DNA of 64,000 bases from Streptomyces sp. NBC_00285 (GTDB lineage: Bacteria > Actinomycetota > Actinomycetes > Streptomycetales > Streptomycetaceae). The DNA lies in contig NZ_CP108055.1 in assembly GCF_036174265.1 (NCBI RefSeq), forward strand, positions 5,456,001-5,520,000, written 5' to 3'. The position numbers and the translations under genes were made by a program. This document shows positions 20,744 to 28,431 of the stretch, in pieces. The stretch's first letter is position 1; the number at the start of each line of letters is the position of its first letter. Below the pieces are notes generated by a model that ran no database searches, had not been told where the DNA came from, and was given only the letters and a program-made list of their open reading frames with translations.

Positions 20744-20946
20744 TTGTCCACAGTGAGTGGCGAATCTTGTGCATACAGTGCGGGAACAGCTGTGCCCCCT
20801 GCCATCGACCAGTGTTTCTGCAGGTCAGACAGGGGGCGAACAAGCTTGCGGGGGTGGTGCGATGGTCGTACCAGCGTCAACACCCGAGGAGTTATCCACA
20901 GATCGTCTTCTTTTTTCCCCAGCGTGTGGACAGGGGTTGTGGATAA
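20744..20946. promoter_or_regulatory. cluster of DnaA-box sequences
   Basis: The 235-nt gap between the rhomboid and crgA ends contains perfect DnaA boxes: TTGTCCACA at 20744-20752, TTATCCACA at 20892-20900 and TGTGGATAA (reverse) at 20938-20946, plus TGTGGACAG (one mismatch) at 20925-20933. This density is well above chance for a 72% G+C genome. Both flanking genes end here, so the sites are not promoter elements. Confidence 0.6.
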
Positions 20947-20970
20947 CTCAGTGGATACCCGTGGGCAGAG

Positions 20971-21225
20971 CTATTTCCACTGGGTGGAGACGGCGAATCC
21001 GGCGGCGATGAAGCCGAATCCCACCACGATGTTCCAGTTGTCCAGAGCATCGATGGGCAGCGAACCGTCGGTCACATAGAAGACGACGATCCAGGCCAGC
21101 CCGATGAGGAACATGGCCAGCATCACAGGGGCGACCCAGGCACGGCTGTTCAACTTGATGACGGTCGCCTGCTTCGCCGCGGGCGGCGTGTAGTCGGCCT
21201 TCTTGCGGATACGTGACTTCGGCAC
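20971..21225 (-). CDS. crgA: cell division protein CrgA
   Basis: An 84-residue membrane protein, [15 protein letters not shown] followed by two membrane helices ([20 protein letters not shown] and [20 protein letters not shown]). CrgA helps coordinate growth with septation in actinomycetes and influences FtsZ in Streptomyces. GTG at 21225 is chosen for the MPKSRIR start and its Shine-Dalgarno (AGGAGA on the minus strand). The length matches the family. The open upstream extension to 21309 is not conserved-looking. Confidence 0.94.
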   Translation of the reverse strand: MPKSRIRKKADYTPPAAKQATVIKLNSRAWVAPVMLAMFLIGLAWIVVFYVTDGSLPIDALDNWNIVVGFGFIAAGFAVSTQWK

Positions 21226-21366
21226 GAGGGTCTCTCCTGTCGATGCGCTGCGTGGCCGCGCAGGTAACTGGGTCGGGCTCCGGGCAGCGTACAAGGGGAC
21301 ACTGAGCACTCCCCCGGGCGTCCGTTAGCGTAGTGCTTCCGCGGCGCCGAAGGAGATAAGGGTACG

Positions 21367-22146
21367 TTGAGCAATTCTGCCGACTCTCCCCAGTCCGGAT
21401 CCAGTCCTGTCCAAAGGCGGGGTTTCCGGCCGGTCAGGGTGCTCACGGTGGGCGTCTTCGCTCTCGCGGGGCTCATCTTCTTCACGAGTTTCAACACGGC
21501 CAAGGGCACCGACATCCGCACCGACGCGTCCATGCTGAAGCTCTCGGACCTCATCCAGGAGCGCAGTCACAAGAACGCCGGGCTCGACGAGTCCAACGGT
21601 TCGCTGCGCCGGGACGTCGAGTCGCTCGCCGAGCGGGACGACGGCAGCACCAAGGCCGAGGACGCCAAGCTCGCCGCCCTGGAGGACAGGGCGGGCACCC
21701 AGAAGATCAAGGGCGACGCGGTCACGGTCACGCTCGACGACGCCCCGCCGAACGCCACCGCCAAGCTTCCCGGCTATCCCGAGCCGCAGCCCGACTACCT
21801 GGTCATCCACCAGCAGGACCTCCAGGCCGTGGTCAACGCCCTGTGGAAGGGCGGCGCCAAGGGCATCAAGGTGATGGACCAGCGGCTGATCTCCACCAGT
21901 GCCGTGCGCTGTGTCGGCAACACGCTGATCCTCCAGGGCCGCGTCTACTCGCCGCCGTACAAGATCCAGGCGGTCGGCGCCCCGGGGAAGCTGAAGCAGG
22001 CGCTCGCGGACTCCAAGGCGATCCAGAACTACATGGTCTACGTCAACGTCTACGGCCTCGGCTGGAATGTCGTCGACGACGGCACGGTGACTCTTCCCGG
22101 CTACTCGGGCACAGTGGATCTGCAGTACGCCAAGCCCGTGGAGTGA
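21367..22146 (+). CDS. DUF881 membrane-anchored protein
   Basis: A 259-residue protein with one N-terminal membrane helix (VLTVGVFALAGLIFFTSFNT, about residues 25-45) and a large extracellular part. A coiled-coil region (residues 65-115: LKLSDLIQERSHKNAG to LAALEDRAG) precedes the DUF881 domain, which contains VTVTLDDAP, YLVIHQQDLQAVVNALWKGGA and GNTLILQGRVYSPPYKIQAVG. TTG at 21367 is the start, with AAGGAG 12-18 nt upstream. DUF881 proteins sit near division or sporulation genes in Gram-positives; here it begins the sortase block. The exact function is unknown. Confidence 0.85.
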   Translation: MSNSADSPQSGSSPVQRRGFRPVRVLTVGVFALAGLIFFTSFNTAKGTDIRTDASMLKLSDLIQERSHKNAGLDESNGSLRRDVESLAERDDGSTKAEDAKLAALEDRAGTQKIKGDAVTVTLDDAPPNATAKLPGYPEPQPDYLVIHQQDLQAVVNALWKGGAKGIKVMDQRLISTSAVRCVGNTLILQGRVYSPPYKIQAVGAPGKLKQALADSKAIQNYMVYVNVYGLGWNVVDDGTVTLPGYSGTVDLQYAKPVE

Positions 22147-22173
22147 GCACGGTGTGAGTCCCTGGAGTCGCCG

Positions 22174-22869
22174 GTGCGTGTCGTCGTCAGGACCGTCAGC
22201 GAGCTGTGCATCACCGTCGGCGCCCTGATCGTGTTGTTCGTCACCTATGTGCTCTTCTGGACCGGAGTGCAGGCCGACACCGTCATGAACGACCAGATCG
22301 ACCAGTTGCAGAACCAGTGGTCGCAGGGGAGCGTGCAGCAGCCGAAGGTGACCGCCGGTGCCACCGCGTCCGCGGCTGCGTCCGAACCGGCGCCGTACCG
22401 GAGCGGGAAGCCCTTCGCGATCATGTACATCCCGAGGCTTGGTTTCACGTGGAACAAGCCGGTTCTTCAGGGCACCGAGGTCGGCACCCTGAAGAAGGGG
22501 CTCGGCCACTACGCGAACACCGCGCAGCTCGGGCAGCAGGGCAACTTCTCCGTCGCCGGGCATCGGCGCACGTACGGCGATCCGTTCAAGGACTTCCCGA
22601 AGCTGCGGCGGGGTGACGCCGTGGTGCTGACCGACGGGTCGACCTGGTTCACGTATCGGATCGACAAAGGGCCTTACAAAACAGTGCCCACCGACATTGA
22701 GGTGATCGATCCTGTGCCACGTAATTCCGGGTACACGCGGCCTGGCCGCTATCTCACGCTGACCACGTGCGATCCGGAGTGGGGACACAGTCACCGGCTG
22801 ATCGTCTGGGCACACCTGGACTCCACACAGCCTGTGGAGGACGGCAAGCCTGTTGCCCTGCGCCGTTAG
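22174..22869 (+). CDS. class E sortase (first of three)
   Basis: A 231-residue membrane-anchored transpeptidase. One N-terminal helix (LCITVGALIVLFVTYVLFWT, residues 11-30) and then the sortase beta-barrel with His130 (NFSVAGHRR), Cys199 (YLTLTTC) and Arg208 (GHSHRLIVW). The TLTTC catalytic motif and the single N-terminal anchor are typical of class E sortases, which in Streptomyces attach LAXTG-type proteins to the wall. GTG at 22174 lies 27 nt after the DUF881 stop. A near-parS sequence lies in its coding region at 22442-22455. Confidence 0.92.
   Translation: MRVVVRTVSELCITVGALIVLFVTYVLFWTGVQADTVMNDQIDQLQNQWSQGSVQQPKVTAGATASAAASEPAPYRSGKPFAIMYIPRLGFTWNKPVLQGTEVGTLKKGLGHYANTAQLGQQGNFSVAGHRRTYGDPFKDFPKLRRGDAVVLTDGSTWFTYRIDKGPYKTVPTDIEVIDPVPRNSGYTRPGRYLTLTTCDPEWGHSHRLIVWAHLDSTQPVEDGKPVALRR
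22442..22455. promoter_or_regulatory. parS-like site with one mismatch
   Basis: GTTTCACGTGGAAC differs from GTTTCACGTGAAAC at one position. It encodes part of GFTWNKP in the sortase. Weak ParB binding is possible, but coding constraint may explain it. Confidence 0.3.
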
Positions 22870-22921
22870 TCTGGTGTGGTACGGCGGGTGTCTGGTGCCG
22901 TGATGCGACGGAAGGGACGGC

Positions 22922-23083
22922 ATGTACGGCTGGATCTGGCGGAATCTGCCGGGGAACGCATGGGTGAAGGCGTTGCTCTCACTCGTGCTGGCGCTTGCTG
23001 TGGTCTACGTCCTCTTCCAGTACGTCTTCCCGTGGGCCGAACCACTGCTGCCCTTCAACGATGTGACGGTGGACAACCAGTGA
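22922..23083 (+). CDS. 53-residue membrane protein in the sortase operon
   Basis: A protein too short for usual calling: MYGWIWRNLPGNAWVKALLS, then a hydrophobic helix LVLALAVVYVLFQYVF (residues 21-36) and a tail PWAEPLLPFNDVTVDNQ. Its TGA overlaps the GTG of the amidotransferase gene (GTGA), and GGAAGGGAC precedes its ATG. I recall the same small membrane protein at this spot in other Streptomyces. Its function is unknown; the Trp-rich N-terminus is cytoplasmic by the positive-inside rule. Confidence 0.8.
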   Translation: MYGWIWRNLPGNAWVKALLSLVLALAVVYVLFQYVFPWAEPLLPFNDVTVDNQ

Positions 23084-23718
23084 GCGCGCGCATTCTCGTC
23101 GTCGACAACTACGACAGCTTCGTCTTCAACCTGGTCCAGTACCTGTACCAGCTGGGCGCCGAGTGCGAGGTGCTGCGCAACGACGAGGTGTCGACGGCGC
23201 ACGCCCAGGACGGCTTCGACGGCGTGCTGCTGTCGCCGGGTCCGGGGACGCCGGAGGAGGCGGGCGTGTGCGTGGACATGGTCCGCCACTGTGCCTCGAC
23301 CGGGGTGCCGGTCTTCGGTGTCTGCCTGGGCATGCAGTCGATGCAGGTGGCGTACGGCGGTGTCGTGGGCCGCGCGCCCGAGCTGCTGCACGGCAAGACC
23401 TCCCTCGTGGAGCACGGGGGCAAGGGCGTCTTCGCCGGTCTGCCGACGCCGTTCACGGCGACCCGGTACCACTCCCTGGCCGCTGAGCCGGCGACGGTCC
23501 CGGCCGAGCTGGAGGTCACCGCGCGGACGCACGACGGGATCGTCATGGGGCTGAGGCACCGTGAGCTGCCCGTCGAGGGTGTGCAGTTCCACCCCGAGTC
23601 GGTGCTGACGGAGCACGGCCATCTGATGCTGGCCAACTGGCTGGTGGAGTGCGGGGACCAGGGCGCGGTGGCGAGGTCGGTGGGGCTCGCCCCGGTGGTG
23701 GGCAGGGCCACGGCGTGA
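23080..23718 (+). CDS. glutamine amidotransferase, PabA/TrpG type
   Basis: A 212-residue class I amidotransferase supplying ammonia from glutamine to aminodeoxychorismate or anthranilate synthase. Triad: Cys82 in GVCLGMQSM, His171 and Glu173 in VQFHPESV; the oxyanion/SPGPGTPEEAG motif is at 52-62. The length is typical for a stand-alone subunit; no synthase partner is in the window. It is embedded between two sortase genes by GTGA overlaps on both sides, which is conserved in Streptomyces. Whether it serves folate or tryptophan synthesis cannot be decided here. Confidence 0.9.
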   Translation: MSARILVVDNYDSFVFNLVQYLYQLGAECEVLRNDEVSTAHAQDGFDGVLLSPGPGTPEEAGVCVDMVRHCASTGVPVFGVCLGMQSMQVAYGGVVGRAPELLHGKTSLVEHGGKGVFAGLPTPFTATRYHSLAAEPATVPAELEVTARTHDGIVMGLRHRELPVEGVQFHPESVLTEHGHLMLANWLVECGDQGAVARSVGLAPVVGRATA

Positions 23719-24839
23719 CGGCCCTGCGCCCCGAGCGCGAGGACTTGCACGGCGATGCGTCGTACGAGTCCTACGGCGGCGATCCCTACAGCGGGGAGTC
23801 CTTCGGCGGTTCCGGCACCAGGCGGCGGTCCCATGCCGCGGGACCCGCGGGCGGAGCGCCCTCGGGCGGGGCGCGGGCGCCGTACGTACCCCTCGGCGAC
23901 GACGAGACGGTGGCGCTGCGGATACCCGATCCGCCGCCGCCCCCGATATCCGCCTCTGAGGGCTCTTCCGTCACATCCGCCACTGGGACCCCACATGGTG
24001 GCCGTGCGGCCCGTAGAAAGGCCGCCAAGGGGCGTCACGGGCGTCATGGCAGCGCGGCTCTCCCCGAGTCGGAGCAGGAGTCGTCGGAGTCGTCTGGGGC
24101 GGCGGGGTCGCCTGACGGGAAGCCGCTTTCCCGCGTCGAGGCCCGTCGGCAGGCCAAGGCACGCAAACCCGGTCCGGCCGTCGTCGCGAGCCGGGCGGTG
24201 GGTGAGGTGTTCATCACCACCGGCGTGCTGATGCTGCTGTTCGTCAGCTACCAGCTGTGGTGGACCAACGTCCGGGCGCACGCGGCGGCGGACAAGGAGG
24301 CGAGCAGCCTCCAGAACGACTGGGCGAGCGGCAAGGGCGCCCCGGGCTCCTTCGAGCCGGGCCAGGGCTTCGCGCTGCTGCACATCCCCAAGCTGGACGT
24401 GGTCGTGCCGATCGCCGAGGGCGTCAGCAACAAGAAGGTGCTCGACAAGGGCATGGTCGGGCACTACAGCGAGGGCGCGCTGAAGACGGCGATGCCCGAC
24501 GCCAAGACCGGCAACTTCTCTCTCGCCGGCCACCGCAACACGCACGGCGAGCCCTTCCGCTACATCAACAAGCTCAGCCCGGGTGACTCGATCGTCGTCG
24601 AGACGCAGGACGAGTACTTCGTCTACAAGATGACGTCGACGCTCCCGGTGACGGCCCCGAGCAACACGAGTGTGATCGCCCCCATCCCCAAGGGGTCCGG
24701 GTTCACCACGGCCGGGCGCTACATCACTCTCACCACGTGCACACCGGAGTTCACCAGCAAGTACCGGTTGATCGTCTGGGGCAAGATGGTCGAGGAACGG
24801 CCGCGCAGCAAGGGCAAACCGGATGAGCTCGTCCAGTAA
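23715..24839 (+). CDS. class E sortase with long cytoplasmic N-terminus
   Basis: A 374-residue sortase whose position corresponds to SrtE1 in S. coelicolor. Residues 1-160 are a disordered, charged N-terminus (GDDETVALRIPDPPPPP, AARRKAAKGRHGRHG), unusual in length for a sortase. The membrane helix is at 164-183 (EVFITTGVLMLLFVSYQLWW). Catalytic residues are His273 (SLAGHRNTHG), Cys342 (YITLTTC) and Arg351 (SKYRLIVW). GTG at 23715 overlaps the previous stop. Class E sortases recognise LAXTG signals, for instance of chaplins. The symbol srtE1 is likely but not proven. Confidence 0.9.
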   Translation: MTALRPEREDLHGDASYESYGGDPYSGESFGGSGTRRRSHAAGPAGGAPSGGARAPYVPLGDDETVALRIPDPPPPPISASEGSSVTSATGTPHGGRAARRKAAKGRHGRHGSAALPESEQESSESSGAAGSPDGKPLSRVEARRQAKARKPGPAVVASRAVGEVFITTGVLMLLFVSYQLWWTNVRAHAAADKEASSLQNDWASGKGAPGSFEPGQGFALLHIPKLDVVVPIAEGVSNKKVLDKGMVGHYSEGALKTAMPDAKTGNFSLAGHRNTHGEPFRYINKLSPGDSIVVETQDEYFVYKMTSTLPVTAPSNTSVIAPIPKGSGFTTAGRYITLTTCTPEFTSKYRLIVWGKMVEERPRSKGKPDELVQ

Positions 24840-24852
24840 GGGCAGATGACTA

Positions 24853-25608
24853 GTGGCACCGACCACCGACGGCACCGCAGAGCACACCGACATCCGGAGA
24901 TCCGAGCAGCCCGCGCCGCGCCGCCGCGGCACCGGCCGGATCGCCATGGCGGTGAGCGTCTTCGGTGAACTCCTCATCACGGCCGGGCTGGTGCTCGGCC
25001 TGTTCGTCGTCTACTCGCTGTGGTGGACGAACGTCGTCGCCGACCGCGAGGCGGACAAACAGGCCGACAAGGTGCGCGACAGCTGGAACGAACGGACCAC
25101 CGGCGGTCCCGGAGCGCTGGACACCAAGAACGGCATCGGGTTCCTGCACGTCCCCGCGATGAAGAACGGCGAGGTCCTGGTCGAGAAGGGCACCTCGACG
25201 AAGATCCTCAACGACGGCGTCGCCGGCTACTACACGGACCCCGTCAAGGCCGCGCTCCCCACCAGCGGCAAGAAGGGCAACTTCTCCCTCGCCGCCCACC
25301 GCGACGGCCACGGTGCGAAGTTCCACAACATCGACAAGGTCAGGAAGGGCGACGCGGTCGTCTTCGAGACCAAGGACGAGTGGTACGTCTACAAGGTCTA
25401 CGCGGTCCTCGCCGAGACCTCCAAGTACAACGTCAAGGTCCTCGGGCAGATCCCCAAGGAGTCCGGCAAGAAGAAGGCCGGCCACTACATCACGCTGACG
25501 ACGTGCACGCCGGTGTACACCTCGCGGTACCGGTACGTGGTGTGGGGCGAGCTGGTCCGCACGGAGAAGGTGGACAGCGAGCGGACGCTGCCGAAGGAAC
25601 TGCGGTGA
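24853..25608 (+). CDS. class E sortase (third of three)
   Basis: A 251-residue sortase in the place of SrtE2 of S. coelicolor. Membrane helix at residues 36-58 (VFGELLITAGLVLGLFVVYS). Catalytic His149 (NFSLAAHRDGHG; note Ala-Ala-His instead of the Ala-Gly-His of its neighbours), Cys218 (YITLTTC) and Arg227 (SRYRYVVWG). GTG at 24853 lies 13 nt after the previous stop. It probably acts together with the preceding sortase on surface proteins of aerial hyphae. It ends the plus-strand block, followed by a strong hairpin. Confidence 0.9.
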   Translation: MAPTTDGTAEHTDIRRSEQPAPRRRGTGRIAMAVSVFGELLITAGLVLGLFVVYSLWWTNVVADREADKQADKVRDSWNERTTGGPGALDTKNGIGFLHVPAMKNGEVLVEKGTSTKILNDGVAGYYTDPVKAALPTSGKKGNFSLAAHRDGHGAKFHNIDKVRKGDAVVFETKDEWYVYKVYAVLAETSKYNVKVLGQIPKESGKKKAGHYITLTTCTPVYTSRYRYVVWGELVRTEKVDSERTLPKELR

Positions 25609-25610
25609 CA

Positions 25611-25651
25611 GAGGCCCGAAGCCGCAACCATCTATTGCGGCTTCGGGCCTC
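25611..25651. terminator. 17-bp perfect convergent terminator
   Basis: GAGGCCCGAAGCCGCAA (25611-25627), 7-nt loop, TTGCGGCTTCGGGCCTC (25635-25651). It starts 2 nt after the sortase stop and ends 11 nt before the end of the opposing nuclease gene, so it can serve both. Confidence 0.85.
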
Positions 25652-25662
25652 TTGCCCTGGGC

Positions 25663-26085
25663 TCAGCGCAGCGCCTTGAGCCGGGCTCCCGCGCTCCAGG
25701 TCTCCAAGTCGTCCCGGTTCACCGTGATGACCCCGCTCAGATCGGCGACAGTCTGCGCTTCGCTGCTGAAGTTACAGGTGGCGACGAACAGGGCGATGTC
25801 GACTCGGTCGATGGCTCGGGCCGCGCCGGCGAACTTCTGCATATCGGCGCTGGGGACGGTCCAGCGGCCGGAGCGGTTCTTGCACTGCACGGCGACGGTT
25901 CGGCCGTCGGCGGTGCGAGCGGTGATGTCGATGCCCCGGTCGGTGTGGGCTTTGCGTACGACGACATCCGTGCAGCCGTCACGTCGCAGGAGTTCGGCCA
26001 CGTGATGCTCGAACGCCTGCCAGGTCATTGCTTTGAGGTTGTGCCTCACGCTGTCCGCGGGCGCTTCCCCTTCCAGGATGCTCAC
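25663..26085 (-). CDS. Mrr-like restriction endonuclease domain protein
   Basis: A 140-residue single-domain protein: MTWQAFEHHVAELLRRDGC (residues 20-38), then a PD-(D/E)XK-type core with Asp53 in DRGIDITA and the QxK pair Gln67/Lys69 in VAVQCKNR. This is the Mrr_cat fold of type IV restriction enzymes, but without the specificity domain of full Mrr. The GTG at 26085 has a poor ribosome site; ATG at 26028 (MTWQAF) is an alternative start. Its base composition looks lower in G+C than its neighbours. It stands alone between the sortases and pknB, so acquisition by transfer is plausible. It could also be a DNA repair nuclease. Confidence 0.78.
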   Translation of the reverse strand: MSILEGEAPADSVRHNLKAMTWQAFEHHVAELLRRDGCTDVVVRKAHTDRGIDITARTADGRTVAVQCKNRSGRWTVPSADMQKFAGAARAIDRVDIALFVATCNFSSEAQTVADLSGVITVNRDDLETWSAGARLKALR

Positions 26086-26183
26086 TCGCTTGTGTGGTCA
26101 GGGCAGAGCTGTGGAACCCTCCCCGTCCGATCAACGAGTCATCAGGTATGACGACATGATCGAATGACGCACAGGTATGCGAC

Positions 26184-26225
26184 AGCGGCCCCGGACCTCC
26201 GTGAGTAGCGAGGTCCGGGGCCGCT
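26184..26225 (-). terminator. 16-bp perfect terminator after pknB
   Basis: AGCGGCCCCGGACCTC (26184-26199), 10-nt loop, GAGGTCCGGGGCCGCT (26210-26225), just downstream of the pknB stop on the minus strand. It ends the fhaA-pknB operon. Confidence 0.85.
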
Positions 26226-26246
26226 GTTCGTGACGCGGGGAGGGTG

Positions 26247-28262
26247 TCAGTCCTCCGTGCGGGCCGCCGTTCCGGTGGTGCCTCCGAAGAAGCCTCCGCC
26301 GTTGTTGCCGCCGTTGTTGCCGTTGCCGGCGCTCACGCTGGCCAGGGTGATCTGGGTGTTGCCCGGATCATCGACCTCGTCGCCCCCGTTCGGGCTCTGC
26401 TGTATCACGAGGGCGGTGTCGCTCTGGTCGCTCCCGTTCGCGAACTGGATGTTGTTGAAGCCGGCCGCGCGAAGGGTCTGCTTGGCTTGGCCCACCGTCT
26501 GGTTGCGGACGTCCGGGACCTCGGTCTTGTCCGCCGCCTTGCCGATCTGGATGTTCACCGACGAGTTCTTGTCGGCCTGGGTGCCGGCCTGCGGCGAGGT
26601 CGAGATGACCTTGCCGATCTTGTTGGTGTCGTCGGTCTCCACCTCGGTGCAGTTGCCGACGAGGTTGTTCGCCTGCATCTGGGCCTTGGCGTCGTCGCAG
26701 GACTGGTCGGTGACGTCCGGGACCGTGGACTTCTCCTCGGCCTTGGCGATGGTGAGGGTGACGGTGGAACCCTTCTCCACCTCCGCGCCCAGATCCGGGT
26801 CCTGGTCCAGGACGGTGCCCGCCTTCTCGGTGGACACTTTCTGCTTGGTCTTCACGACGAACTGGTACTTGTCGTCCTGCAGCGTCTGCGTGGCTTCGTC
26901 GACGTCATCGCCGAGGACGCTGGGGACGGCGACCTTCGGTGCGCCGGTGGACACCACGATGTTGACGCTGGTCTGCTTGTCGACCGTCTGGCCCTTCGCG
27001 GGGTCCTGCGAACAGACGTTGCCCTTGGCCGCGTTCTCACAGGCCTTCGGGGTGACCGTGCCGAGCTTGAGGTCGCTGTTGGTCAGCAGTTTCTCCGCGT
27101 CGGCCTGCGACTGGTTGACGAGGTTCGGCACGGACACTGTGCCGTTGTTCGCGCCGCCGTCGCCGCTGAAGATCCACTTGCCGATGAGGATCGCGCCGAC
27201 GAGCACCAGGACGCCCGCCACCACCAGCAGGATCGTCGAGGTGTTCGACTTCTTCTGGCGGCGCCGGTCGGGGCGGTCGTCGTAGCCGAAGCCGCCGTCG
27301 TCCGGGCTCATCGGCGGCAGCATGGTGGTCGCGCCCGCGTCGGAGCGCAGGGCCGTCGTCGGCTGGTCGTTGGGGTAGCCGCCGTAGCCAACGGAGCCCA
27401 TCGCCGCCGTGGCTGCGACCGGCTGGCCGTCGAGGCAGGCCTCGATGTCAAGGCGCATCTCGTCAGCCGACTGGTAGCGGTAGTTCGGGTCCTTGACCAG
27501 GGCCTTGAGGACGATGGCGTCCATCTCGGGCGTGATCTCGGGGTCGAAGACGCTCGGGGGCTGCGGTTCCTCCCGGACGTGCTGGTAGGCCACCGCGACC
27601 GGGGAGTCCCCGACGAAGGGCGGCCGTACCGTCAGCAGCTCGTAGAGCAGGCAGCCCGAGGAGTACAGGTCGGAACGGGCGTCGACCTGCTCGCCCTTCG
27701 CCTGTTCCGGCGAGAGGTACTGGGCCGTGCCGATGACCGCGGAGGTCTGCGTCATCGTCATCCCGGAGTCGCCCATGGCGCGGGCGATGCCGAAGTCCAT
27801 GACCTTGACCTGGCCGTTGCGCGTCAGCATGACGTTCGCGGGCTTGATGTCGCGGTGGACGATGCCGGCCCGGTGCGAGTACTCCAGCGCCTGGAGGATG
27901 CCGATGGTCATCTCCAGCGTGCGCTCCGGGAGCAGCTTGCGGCCGCTGTGGAGGAGTTCACGCAGGGTGGAGCCGTCGACGTACTCCATGACGATGTACG
28001 GGATCGAGACCCCGTCGATGTAGTCCTCGCCCGTGTCGTAGACCGCCACGATCGCGGGATGGTTGAGCGAGGCGGCCGACTGGGCCTCCCGGCGGAACCG
28101 GGCCTGGAAGGACGGGTCGCGCGCGAGGTCCGCGCGGAGCGTCTTCACCGCAACGGTGCGGCCGAGGCGTGTGTCCATGGCGAGGTATACCTCCGCCATG
28201 CCACCACGGCCGAGCACCTGGCCCAGCTCGTACCGGCCGCCGAGGCGACGCGGCTCTTCCAT
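26247..28262 (-). CDS. pknB: PASTA-domain serine/threonine kinase PknB
   Basis: A 671-residue membrane kinase that senses cell-wall fragments and controls growth and division. Kinase domain, residues 11-275: glycine loop GRGGMAEVY, Lys40 in AVKTL, HRDIKPANV with Asp138, DFG 156-158 and activation segment ending GTAQYLSPEQ. A juxtamembrane basic region (DRRRQKKSN) and membrane helix (343-364) lead to four extracellular PASTA repeats (VSVPNLVNQSQADAE, VAVPSVLGDDVDEA, STVPDVTDQSCDDA, TEVPDVRNQTVGQA) and a Gly/Asn-rich end. Cys pairs in the PASTA repeats could form disulfides. It is the last gene of the operon that contains its phosphatase and FHA partners. Confidence 0.96.
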   Translation of the reverse strand: MEEPRRLGGRYELGQVLGRGGMAEVYLAMDTRLGRTVAVKTLRADLARDPSFQARFRREAQSAASLNHPAIVAVYDTGEDYIDGVSIPYIVMEYVDGSTLRELLHSGRKLLPERTLEMTIGILQALEYSHRAGIVHRDIKPANVMLTRNGQVKVMDFGIARAMGDSGMTMTQTSAVIGTAQYLSPEQAKGEQVDARSDLYSSGCLLYELLTVRPPFVGDSPVAVAYQHVREEPQPPSVFDPEITPEMDAIVLKALVKDPNYRYQSADEMRLDIEACLDGQPVAATAAMGSVGYGGYPNDQPTTALRSDAGATTMLPPMSPDDGGFGYDDRPDRRRQKKSNTSTILLVVAGVLVLVGAILIGKWIFSGDGGANNGTVSVPNLVNQSQADAEKLLTNSDLKLGTVTPKACENAAKGNVCSQDPAKGQTVDKQTSVNIVVSTGAPKVAVPSVLGDDVDEATQTLQDDKYQFVVKTKQKVSTEKAGTVLDQDPDLGAEVEKGSTVTLTIAKAEEKSTVPDVTDQSCDDAKAQMQANNLVGNCTEVETDDTNKIGKVISTSPQAGTQADKNSSVNIQIGKAADKTEVPDVRNQTVGQAKQTLRAAGFNNIQFANGSDQSDTALVIQQSPNGGDEVDDPGNTQITLASVSAGNGNNGGNNGGGFFGGTTGTAARTED

Positions 28263-28431
28263 AGCTTCCTACCAGCCCTCTCCGTCGGTCCCGACCGGCA
28301 CAGGTGTGCGGTCGGAGGCTGCAGTCCGGGCCTACCGTACCCGGCTAGCTTTGTGTGACCTGGCCAAGTGCGTCACCCGATACAGGACCGGTATCGCAAC
28401 GTGCACCGATGCGAGGGGGACGTGATCGGGG

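Noticed and set aside
26244..28358. 704-codon open frame antisense to pknB
   Set aside because: Same third-position effect; the Val/Asp/Gly/Leu-rich product mirrors the kinase codons.
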